In this document: positions 35,870 to 42,529 of the stretch, one piece after another
Position numbering within the stretch: position 1 is the stretch's first letter
How the letters are laid out: each line of letters opens with the position of its first letter
Source of the DNA: Enterococcus_E cecorum_C
GTDB taxonomy: Bacteria > Bacillota > Bacilli > Lactobacillales > Enterococcaceae
Assembly: GCF_052119425.1 (NCBI RefSeq)
Contig: NZ_JBQKFH010000004.1
Span: forward strand, 24,271 to 88,270
Length of the DNA: 64,000 nt
Reading direction: 5' to 3'
Translations under genes and position numbers: made by a program
The notes under the pieces: model-generated
What the model was told of the DNA's origin: nothing
The model's input: only the letters and a program-made list of their open reading frames with translations
Databases searched by the model: none

Positions 35870-36088
35870 CCCTTCAAAAATCTTTCAAAATAGCTACCAA
35901 CCAATATTACTTTTTTGTTACAAACATTAAACTTAGGTAACAAATCGTATTTTTTGCGGCTTTAAGGCAAAAAAAAATCAAAAATAGAAAGTGTTCAAAT
36001 CCCTGTTCTACTTTTGTTTTCCTTATGCTACAGCCGAAACGGACAATATTTCGTTCCTACTGATAATACTTTTTGATAGTTTTTGCAT
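35870..36088 (-). ncRNA. Long 5' leader of rpoB, candidate Lacto-rpoB RNA
   Basis: About 220 nt separate the promoter from the rpoB start with no ORF. On the minus strand the leader contains a CGAAA/TTTCG hairpin (36030-36053) and a second G/C-containing segment near 35950-35975, separated by T-rich stretches. A conserved structured RNA called Lacto-rpoB is described upstream of rpoB in Lactobacillales, and position and length fit; I could not verify its consensus fold by eye. Confidence 0.5.
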
Positions 36089-36094
36089 CTATAC

Positions 36095-36123
36095 ATTTTA
36101 GACAATTCTAGCCTATTTGTCAA
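36095..36123 (-). promoter_or_regulatory. rpoBC promoter
   Basis: Minus strand TTGACA (36118-36123), exact 17-bp spacer, TAAAAT (36095-36100): a near-consensus sigma-A promoter about 225 bp before rpoB. Confidence 0.85.
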
Positions 36124-36262
36124 GCTTTCATGAAATTTTTCATTTTTATTCTCAACATTGATTTTTCATCCCTATGTGCGAATAAATTCAACAGTTTTCC
36201 CACCTATACTCTAGAAACTTCTGAAATACAAAAGTTTTTACACTTATACTCTAGAAAAGTTA

Positions 36263-36299
36263 AAACCGAGAACTTCCACAGAAAAGTTTCTCGGTTTTT
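36263..36299. terminator. Terminator-like hairpin between rpoB promoter and MFS operon
   Basis: AACCGAGAA / TTTCTCGGTT stem with T5 on the plus strand and T4 on the minus strand; it likely ends the minus-strand MFS transcript. Just upstream, TATACTCTAGAAA occurs twice (36204 and 36246 regions), a short direct repeat of unknown meaning. Confidence 0.65.
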
Positions 36300-36345
36300 G
36301 ACTAATATGACTCTGTAAAAATATTCTAGGATATGTGCCAAAAAT

Positions 36346-36504
36346 TTACGTCTTCTTTTTCAAACTTATACTCACTAAAAGAAAAATCAGAAACATTCCC
36401 ATTGCAATCAAGCTAAAACTTTGGAATACAACAAAAAGCGCAGTGACATCAGGTGAAAATACTCCCACTGCCAAAACAAAGGCCCCCGAAATACTCCGAC
36501 TCAA
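36346..36504 (-). CDS. Small two-helix membrane protein or MFS remnant
   Basis: 52-residue ORF (TTG start) four bases after the MFS stop codon, with GAGG from the end of the MFS gene 8-10 bp upstream. Two hydrophobic stretches (about 7-19 and 22-46) end in a Lys-rich tail. The sequence looks like the last two helices of an MFS carrier, so it may be a decayed duplicate or a translationally coupled small subunit. The MFS gene itself appears complete. No family recognised. Confidence 0.4.
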   Translation of the reverse strand: MSRSISGAFVLAVGVFSPDVTALFVVFQSFSLIAMGMFLIFLLVSISLKKKT

Positions 36505-36508
36505 AACT

Positions 36509-37675
36509 TCATCCTCTTTCTTTATAATTATGATAATAGGCTAAAAAACTAATTGTTCCAACACAACAAATCAGCGCATAGCTCATAAACAAAACAGATA
36601 AACCGCATCGATCATATAAAAAACTTCCCAGCGGACTACCAACTGAATCCCCAACTAAAAAACTAGATTGCAGAATTCCTAAATAAATAGTTGATTCTGC
36701 CTTAGGGATGACTTGATAATCCATCAAATCACTAATCACGAAATAACCAGCTAATGTCATCTCAACAACGAATAATACGATTAACATACTCATTTTACTA
36801 TTCACTATCAGTGGAATAATTAGTGCAACCAAAATACCGATAAGCTGATTCAAAAAGAAAAATAAGCTAAGTTTTTTAGATACCCAATTATTTGATAATA
36901 TAAGCGTCAAAAGCAAAGTTAATACAGCAATTAGCGTAGTTAGATAGGTAGTGCCCATCACAGACCACCCTGCACCTTTGATGATTGCTGGTAAAATGGA
37001 GGTAATCATTGAACCACAAATCCCTAAAATAAACGTAATGGCATAAAGTAAACTTCCTCTAGCCTTATCTCGTGGCAAGAAAATCCATTGCTGCTTTTTT
37101 TCTGGAATTTCAATATTGGGTACCTTAGTAAATGACAATAATAGCATTAAGCAAGCATAGATAACTAACAATGTCACATAAGCATTCGTTTGATAGAAGC
37201 TCATTAAGAAAATCGCACATCCACTCACAGGCACGGCAATGATACTCGCAATATTCGAAATGGTAAATCGTGAAGAGCGAATAAGATTACTGTTTTCTTT
37301 ATCCTGGTCGCCAATATGTAAAAACCAATGCCGAACAAGTAGCAGTATCGCTGAAGCACCAAGACCACCAATAACCCCTGATAAGATAGCCAACCCTCTA
37401 TTTTTAACAAAAATCCGTAAAAACATTCCCAATGCGTACAACGGCACAAAAATACGAAAATAGACAACGGTTTTATTTTTGGGAATCTGATTGGTAATCA
37501 TAAAGGACAGTGCACCTGATATTGCCATTGCTGAATATGATAATGAATAGTTATCCAAAGATTGATGTTCTTGCGCAAATAGTACAAAAGCATATTTGGA
37601 AACACCCATCAACAAATAGAATACAAACAAAAACAAGAAAATATGCTTATGCTTTAACAATTTTTTATATTTCAC
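36509..37675 (-). CDS. MFS transporter
   Basis: 388 residues with about 12 membrane helices and a central cytosolic loop (near 185-205, Lys-rich). Helix 4 region VIGGLGASAILLLVRHWFLH and a second-half repeat are visible. GTG start behind AAGGAG. No motif A of the drug/H+ antiporter type is obvious, so substrate and direction are unknown. Probably co-transcribed with the small ORF after it. Lies in a run of membrane-protein genes on the minus strand. Confidence 0.78.
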   Translation of the reverse strand: MKYKKLLKHKHIFLFLFVFYLLMGVSKYAFVLFAQEHQSLDNYSLSYSAMAISGALSFMITNQIPKNKTVVYFRIFVPLYALGMFLRIFVKNRGLAILSGVIGGLGASAILLLVRHWFLHIGDQDKENSNLIRSSRFTISNIASIIAVPVSGCAIFLMSFYQTNAYVTLLVIYACLMLLLSFTKVPNIEIPEKKQQWIFLPRDKARGSLLYAITFILGICGSMITSILPAIIKGAGWSVMGTTYLTTLIAVLTLLLTLILSNNWVSKKLSLFFFLNQLIGILVALIIPLIVNSKMSMLIVLFVVEMTLAGYFVISDLMDYQVIPKAESTIYLGILQSSFLVGDSVGSPLGSFLYDRCGLSVLFMSYALICCVGTISFLAYYHNYKERG

Positions 37676-37737
37676 TCAATAACTCCTTTATTTCAGTTGC
37701 TACACTTTACAACATTTTTTTAAAAGCATAAAAACTC

Positions 37738-38286
37738 TCAGACAGCCTCTCTCATCACAAACCAATGAATGACAAGTAGTAACCATAATATCAAGCCGAT
37801 ATATGTCTCGCAAACGGAGGTATAGCTAATCAAATAGAAAAATACGCTACTAAGAGTAATCACTTCTGAAACAATTATTTTTTCACGCGGTAGGAAACGA
37901 GAATCTTTAAACCAAGCGTAAAAATATAAAATCATTAATAAAATTTCAACCATAATCACTAAAGCTGACACAAATAACGGCAAGGTCTTGAATGCATCTT
38001 TTTCTAAATAGGCCAATTGAAAAGCGACCGTGGACATGATTAGATATTCCCATCTTGCCGGCAGAGAGGGCTGTTTTTGTTTGACGAAAGGTTTGGTCCA
38101 GATATAGAAACGATAACAACTTAATCCCGCACTCAACCATAGCAAAACACCTATAGCTACCATATTAACTCCATCAAACAAGCTCGCCACACTCACAAGT
38201 AAAAAACAAAGTAAATCTACATATGGCGTTTGATATTTTTGTGAGATAAAAAGATAAGATACACCAAATACTATCATCCACAACAA
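37738..38286 (-). CDS. Polytopic membrane protein, unknown function
   Basis: 182 residues with five or six membrane helices and few charged loops. The start is TTG with GAGG 6 bp upstream. I do not recognise a family. It lies 62 bp before the MFS gene on the same strand, so it may be in one operon with it. Nothing indicates its role. Confidence 0.55.
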   Translation of the reverse strand: MLWMIVFGVSYLFISQKYQTPYVDLLCFLLVSVASLFDGVNMVAIGVLLWLSAGLSCYRFYIWTKPFVKQKQPSLPARWEYLIMSTVAFQLAYLEKDAFKTLPLFVSALVIMVEILLMILYFYAWFKDSRFLPREKIIVSEVITLSSVFFYLISYTSVCETYIGLILWLLLVIHWFVMREAV

Positions 38287-38357
38287 TTTTTACCTCTCCA
38301 CTCTCTAATTATTTTCTTAAAATTATTGTAACAAAAAAACATTTATTACAAATAGTA

Positions 38358-38393
38358 AAAAAAGAAGAACCCACAATGATAGGATTCTTCTCT
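38358..38393 (-). terminator. Terminator of the CPBP protease gene
   Basis: AGAAGAACC / GGATTCTTCT stem, one mismatch, U-run on the minus strand. Confidence 0.7.
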
Positions 38394-38403
38394 ACATTAT
38401 TTC

Positions 38404-39072
38404 TTACATCACTAACAATGCCACAAAACCGATTAAATTATTTAAGAAGTGGACTGCAATGCTTTCGTTTAAATTCTCATGACGATAATAAGTATAGGTC
38501 AAAGCAGCACTCATACTCAAATACACAATAAAACTTAAATCAAATTGGCCGCTAACATGTAGTAAAGCAAAGACTAGCATCGCCACCACAAAAGCGATTT
38601 TTTTATTTTTGATTGTTTTGAAAATCAGCGCCCGACAAATAAATTCTTCTACCATTGGCGCTAAGACTAAAATCATCAATCCCATATACCAAGTTGGAAT
38701 TTGCTTCATCAGACTTTCAATCGCTTGTTGGTTTTCTGGTGCTGCATTGACACCAAAAAGTTGTAAAATCACACCGCTCAGTAATTTAAGTAGGTAGGTC
38801 AGTGCAAACATACTCAAAATGAATTTCCAGTTGTCTTTGGTAATCGTCTGTGTGATAGGTTTCATCCAACCTTGTTTTCTTGCTAGATAATAAGAGATAC
38901 CCACCGTCGTAAGTAAGAGTAAGGTTGCAATTATATAGACAAAAGTTTGATTACTTGAAATCGTTGGACCTAAAGCAATCAACATGGTCGAGGTTTGATC
39001 CAAAGTTAGTAATCCGATAAATAATAATATAGCCAATAAATAGCGAATAATTGGATTTTTAATATTTTCCAT
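38404..39072 (-). CDS. CPBP family intramembrane glutamic endopeptidase (CAAX/Abi type)
   Basis: 222 residues, about seven membrane helices. CPBP motifs: motif 1 EEFICRALIF near 141-150 (E-E-x-x-x-R), motif 2 with His in FALLHVSG near 168-175, and motif 3 HFLNNLIG near 208-215. Members process prenylated proteins in eukaryotes; in Lactobacillales many are linked to bacteriocin self-immunity or peptide processing. No bacteriocin precursor is visible nearby. RBS AGGAGG. Confidence 0.85.
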   Translation of the reverse strand: MENIKNPIIRYLLAILLFIGLLTLDQTSTMLIALGPTISSNQTFVYIIATLLLLTTVGISYYLARKQGWMKPITQTITKDNWKFILSMFALTYLLKLLSGVILQLFGVNAAPENQQAIESLMKQIPTWYMGLMILVLAPMVEEFICRALIFKTIKNKKIAFVVAMLVFALLHVSGQFDLSFIVYLSMSAALTYTYYRHENLNESIAVHFLNNLIGFVALLVM

Positions 39073-39110
39073 TTTTTACGCCTCCTTTTAGATAACAAAT
39101 ATATTATACT

Positions 39111-39151
39111 AAAAACAGACCAGAAACACTATCCGTCTCTGGTCTAAGTTG
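39111..39151. repeat. 41-bp direct repeat, copy 1 (terminator hairpin)
   Basis: Identical to 39925-39965. Contains the hairpin AGACCAG / CTGGTCT with an A5 run (U5 on the minus strand). Lies downstream of the toxin gene and works as its terminator. Confidence 0.9.
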
Positions 39152-39212
39152 GATAATTTTAACCATAAAATGATTGCAAGTACACCCATGATTTTCAAAC
39201 AACATTTCACAT

Positions 39213-39539
39213 TTATTTTTCCTCATCTTGTGTTAATCGCGCAGAAATATCCGATTGACAGTACAAGATATTGGTCACGTAAACTTTATTCGCTGTGATT
39301 AAGTAAAAGACATAATAATTCTCTATCCTCATCTGATGAAGTCCTCGTGAACGTCCTGGTTCAATATCTGTCATCTTATATCGAAAGGGCATAACGTTTA
39401 AACTGAATATTGCTCTTTTTATTTTTTGATAAAGGCTGCTCGCAACATTAGGAGATTGTAACTTAAAAGCGATATATTCGTAAATATCCTCTAGATTCTC
39501 TATAGCAGATTCTGTAATAATCACTTGATATTCTTTCAT
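39213..39539 (-). CDS. RelE/ParE-family toxin
   Basis: 108 residues. RelE/ParE superfamily fold: ITESAIENLEDIYEYI helix near 8-23, then SRGLHQMRIENYYVFYLI near 64-81 and the C-terminal VTNILYCQSD strand, with basic residues suitable for RNA contact. Toxins of this type cut ribosome-bound mRNA (RelE) or poison gyrase (ParE); I cannot decide which. It overlaps the antitoxin gene by 4 bp (ATGA), the standard coupled TA layout with antitoxin first. Confidence 0.88.
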   Translation of the reverse strand: MKEYQVIITESAIENLEDIYEYIAFKLQSPNVASSLYQKIKRAIFSLNVMPFRYKMTDIEPGRSRGLHQMRIENYYVFYLITANKVYVTNILYCQSDISARLTQDEEK

Positions 39540-39844
39540 ATCAAATACTTCTTTTCAAAATCTTCAAAGGCATCTTTTGCATCACAAACTTTTCCTGCAA
39601 GCACATCATCCATTCCCGCTTGCAATAAATCAGAAATTTCTTCTTTACTTAATCTCCCCATATCGATAGTTTCTGGCGCCTGAGGCAAGGTAACTTTAAA
39701 AGGGATTCCTCCTGTCAGTGCGATTTGATTCAAATACATATCTATTGCAGTAGACATTGGCACCCCTAATTTAGACAATACACTTTCTGCTTTTTCCTTA
39801 ACTGAAGCATCCACTCTTAAATTTAATGTCGCATTTTTGACCAT
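39536..39844 (-). CDS. RelB/DinJ-family antitoxin
   Basis: 102 residues. Ribbon-helix-helix N-terminus TLNLRVDASVKEKAESVLSK near 5-24, with GVPMSTAIDMYLNQIA near 27-42 as in DinJ, then an acidic C-terminus that wraps the toxin. Expected to neutralise the adjacent toxin and repress the shared promoter. RBS GAAGGAGGG. Its promoter -10 is contained in a TACAATTGTA palindrome, a probable operator. Confidence 0.9.
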   Translation of the reverse strand: MVKNATLNLRVDASVKEKAESVLSKLGVPMSTAIDMYLNQIALTGGIPFKVTLPQAPETIDMGRLSKEEISDLLQAGMDDVLAGKVCDAKDAFEDFEKKYLI

Positions 39845-39863
39845 CGACTATCCCTCCTTCATG

Positions 39864-39896
39864 TACAATTGTAACGCAAACGACATTACTATTCAA
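39864..39896 (-). promoter_or_regulatory. Toxin-antitoxin promoter with palindromic operator
   Basis: Minus strand TTGAAT (39891-39896), 17 bp, TACAAT (39868-39873). The -10 lies in the perfect palindrome TACAATTGTA (39864-39873), a likely antitoxin binding site. Confidence 0.75.
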
Positions 39897-39924
39897 CTCG
39901 ATTTACCACTTCCTTTGATTCAAA

Positions 39925-39965
39925 AAAAACAGACCAGAAACACTATCCGTCTCTGGTCTAAGTTG
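39925..39965. repeat. 41-bp direct repeat, copy 2 (terminator hairpin of trhP2)
   Basis: Identical to 39111-39151. Sits directly after the U32 peptidase-like gene and is its terminator. The two copies bracket the toxin-antitoxin operon exactly. Confidence 0.9.
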
Positions 39966-39976
39966 ATTGGTATTCA

Positions 39977-41248
39977 TTAGGCTTGAGCGACTTTTTTCTC
40001 TCTAACCTTTTCTTCTTTTTTCTTTCGCAACATATCGCCTGGTTTGACTGGTTCAGCAACCGGCATTGTTAAGAGCATCATCGGATTTGGTGCACGATCA
40101 ATCATTTCGCCCTCTTCATTTTTCATCCATTCTACACTTTGATGGAAATGATGGAAGCCAGGGCCATAAATCTCGATTTCATCGCCTACGCTAAAGTGAT
40201 TTCTTTGGCGAATGGTCGCAATTTTGGTCTCTTCATCATAGCTAATTACTTCACCAATAAATTTATATTCAGGAATTTTACGACGTGGACCAAATAATTG
40301 TTCATTTTCTGTTGGGATATGATAGTAAAAACCAGTCGCTAATTCACGTTGCGCCACTTTCCATAATTCATCAATCCACTCTTGTTTGCAGACGTAATTT
40401 TCTGGATCTGCCATAAAGCTATCCACCGCTGCACGATAAACATTACATACCGTTGAGACATAGTGAATCGACTTCATACGGCCTTCAATCTTGAAACTAT
40501 CTACACCATTTTTAATCAAGTCTGGCAAATGTTCAATCATCGACATATCTACGGCACTCATCGAAAACTCTTCCGCAACTGCCCCATTTTTCACCAAGCT
40601 GCGACGTTCTGTTCCAAAAGGCATGTCATATAAGTCATATTTCCAACGGCAAGATTGTGAGCAGCCGCCACGATTGGCATCACGCATGGACATATGGTTA
40701 GACAACGTACAACGCCCGGAATAAGAGATACACATCGCCCCATGAATAAAGGCTTCAATCTCAATATCCGTATTTTGGCGAATCGTTGCGACCTCTTCCA
40801 TCGAAACTTCACGCGCTAATACCACACGCTCTAAACCTTCTTCTTTCCAAAATTCTAAGGTTTCAAAGTTGGTGGCTGAAGCTTGTGTGGATAAATGAAC
40901 AGGTAATCCTGGTGCTTCAGTAATACAAATTTCGATTAAAGCCGGGTCTGAAACGATAACCGCAGAAATCCCCACATCACGCAATTCGCGGAAAAATTCA
41001 CCAGCCCCTGCTTGGTTGGCTTCGTGTGTCACCATATTGGCTGCCACATAGACTTTGGCATTGTGCGCCTTGGCAAACTCCACGCCTTCTTTCATTTCTT
41101 CATAGGTAAAATTACCCGCACGAGAACGCAATCCATAGGCATTTCCACCAATATATACAGCGTCTGCCCCATAATGGATGGCTGTTTTTAATTTTTCGAG
41201 TGTCCCAGCTGGTGCTAGAATCTCGGGTCGTTTATATTGAACAGTCAT
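39977..41248 (-). CDS. trhP2: U32-family tRNA hydroxylation protein TrhP2
   Basis: 423 residues, U32 peptidase family. N-terminal TIM-barrel-like start EILAPAGTLEKLKTAI near 8-23, then GAMCISYSGRCTLSNHMS near 167-184 and a cysteine set (two in the previous motif, two in GGCSQSC near 193-199) expected to hold an iron-sulfur cluster. The C-terminal beta domain reads GDEIEIYGPG. The Bacillus YrrN/YrrO pair (TrhP1/TrhP2) makes 5-hydroxyuridine at tRNA position 34 using prephenate. The length matches YrrO. Lies 12 bp after the partner gene. Confidence 0.88.
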   Translation of the reverse strand: MTVQYKRPEILAPAGTLEKLKTAIHYGADAVYIGGNAYGLRSRAGNFTYEEMKEGVEFAKAHNAKVYVAANMVTHEANQAGAGEFFRELRDVGISAVIVSDPALIEICITEAPGLPVHLSTQASATNFETLEFWKEEGLERVVLAREVSMEEVATIRQNTDIEIEAFIHGAMCISYSGRCTLSNHMSMRDANRGGCSQSCRWKYDLYDMPFGTERRSLVKNGAVAEEFSMSAVDMSMIEHLPDLIKNGVDSFKIEGRMKSIHYVSTVCNVYRAAVDSFMADPENYVCKQEWIDELWKVAQRELATGFYYHIPTENEQLFGPRRKIPEYKFIGEVISYDEETKIATIRQRNHFSVGDEIEIYGPGFHHFHQSVEWMKNEEGEMIDRAPNPMMLLTMPVAEPVKPGDMLRKKKEEKVREKKVAQA

Positions 41249-41260
41249 GATAGTCCCTCC

Positions 41261-42184
41261 TTATTTAATAGCATCTGGTTCGATATAGTAAAAACCAGTC
41301 GTTAATTCGCGATTGACAGGATGATTTGCCTCAATCGTAGCAACAAGTTGTGCTTTTAATTCATCGGTAAAATTGTTCGCTTCAATGGCTTTTCTGGCGG
41401 TATCAAAAGCCTGCGCAATCGCCACAAAACCTTCTCCAGGGCAATAGATGCCATCTAATTTCCAAGTCGTAAAATGATAGTCCACTAAATCTGTTAATTC
41501 ATTCATCAATTGAATATCTTTATCAGCAAAAATATGCGTGCCATGACTATCTTCGTAAATCGAATAATGGGTTTCTTCTTTTTTCGGTTCACTTAAGAAT
41601 AGTCCGCGCTCTTTTTTCACCGATTCTTTTTGTTGCGTAAAGTTATAGTAATTTTGTAAAAGCGGACGTAAGGATTGATGGATGCAAGTCGCACCATAGA
41701 CTAAAACTTCTGCAGGGACTTGTAGCTCTTGAGACATCACTTTCATCTCTTCAAAAGGCACTTCGCGGGCAAGGACAGCTCCTAATGCACCTTTTTTCGC
41801 CCAGAAGTTAATTTGACGCGCACTCGTAACCAATGTTTCCCCATCATAGATAAAAGGTAGGGTTAATTCTGGATTTTTGCGCATCACATAGATAATCCCA
41901 GGGTCACCAAGGGAAATCACATCTACATTGATTGAACGTAGAAAAGCCAAGTATTCAGGGATTTCTTTCATCTTTTCCGGATGCATAATCCCATTCACCG
42001 CAATCATCGCTTTTTTGCCGTGCTGATGGGCTAAGTCTACTAGTTGTTTTTGTTCTTCTCTGGTAAAGCTGGCTGGCAAGCGTAGGCCAAAACGTTCTTC
42101 ACCAAAAAAGATAGTATCTACATACGGTAATAATTGCTCAGCTTGGGCCAAGGATTCCACCGTTGCGACAATATTAATCATCAA
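41261..42184 (-). CDS. trhP1: U32-family tRNA hydroxylation protein TrhP1
   Basis: 307 residues, the shorter partner of the U32 pair, corresponding to YrrN of Bacillus. FFGEERFGLRLPASFTREE lies near 26-45, and the YGATCIHQSLRPLLQNYYN stretch near 163-181 keeps one of the Cys positions. The C-terminus ends in TTGFYYIEPD, echoed in TrhP2. Predicted to act with TrhP2 in wobble uridine hydroxylation. RBS GAGG; promoter at 42237-42265. Confidence 0.85.
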   Translation of the reverse strand: MMINIVATVESLAQAEQLLPYVDTIFFGEERFGLRLPASFTREEQKQLVDLAHQHGKKAMIAVNGIMHPEKMKEIPEYLAFLRSINVDVISLGDPGIIYVMRKNPELTLPFIYDGETLVTSARQINFWAKKGALGAVLAREVPFEEMKVMSQELQVPAEVLVYGATCIHQSLRPLLQNYYNFTQQKESVKKERGLFLSEPKKEETHYSIYEDSHGTHIFADKDIQLMNELTDLVDYHFTTWKLDGIYCPGEGFVAIAQAFDTARKAIEANNFTDELKAQLVATIEANHPVNRELTTGFYYIEPDAIK

Positions 42185-42236
42185 AAAACCTCAATTCTTT
42201 GTCATAATTCAAATTTATATGTAATAGGCACTATTT

Positions 42237-42265
42237 ACTGTATCATTAATTCAGTGTTTGTGCAA
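42237..42265 (-). promoter_or_regulatory. Promoter of trhP1-trhP2
   Basis: Minus strand TTGCAC (42260-42265), 17 bp, TACAGT (42237-42242). The rest of the 42185-42485 gap shows nothing further. Confidence 0.6.
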
Positions 42266-42485
42266 TGAAACGGCGCCGACTTTTTATTGATACTTATGTT
42301 ATTTCTTGAAAGATAACAACGTTTAAAAATAGGATGATTCTAAAGGATTAAAAAACTTTCTCGTTAAAAAAATATTTCACAATTGATATTTTTATCGTAT
42401 CAAACCTATCTGAGCGAATCCACCGATTTTTGTGATACTTCACACGAAATCATTAAAAAGCAAGCCAAATTTTGAACACTTCAAA

Positions 42486-42520
42486 AAACAGACCAGCGCA
42501 CAATGACCCTGGTCTGCTGA
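42486..42520 (-). terminator. ctsR-clpC terminator
   Basis: CAGACCAG / CTGGTCTG stem with A-run upstream (U-run on the minus strand). Its arms resemble the 41-bp repeats at 39111 and 39925. Confidence 0.85.
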
Positions 42521-42529
42521 AAGTCTTGC

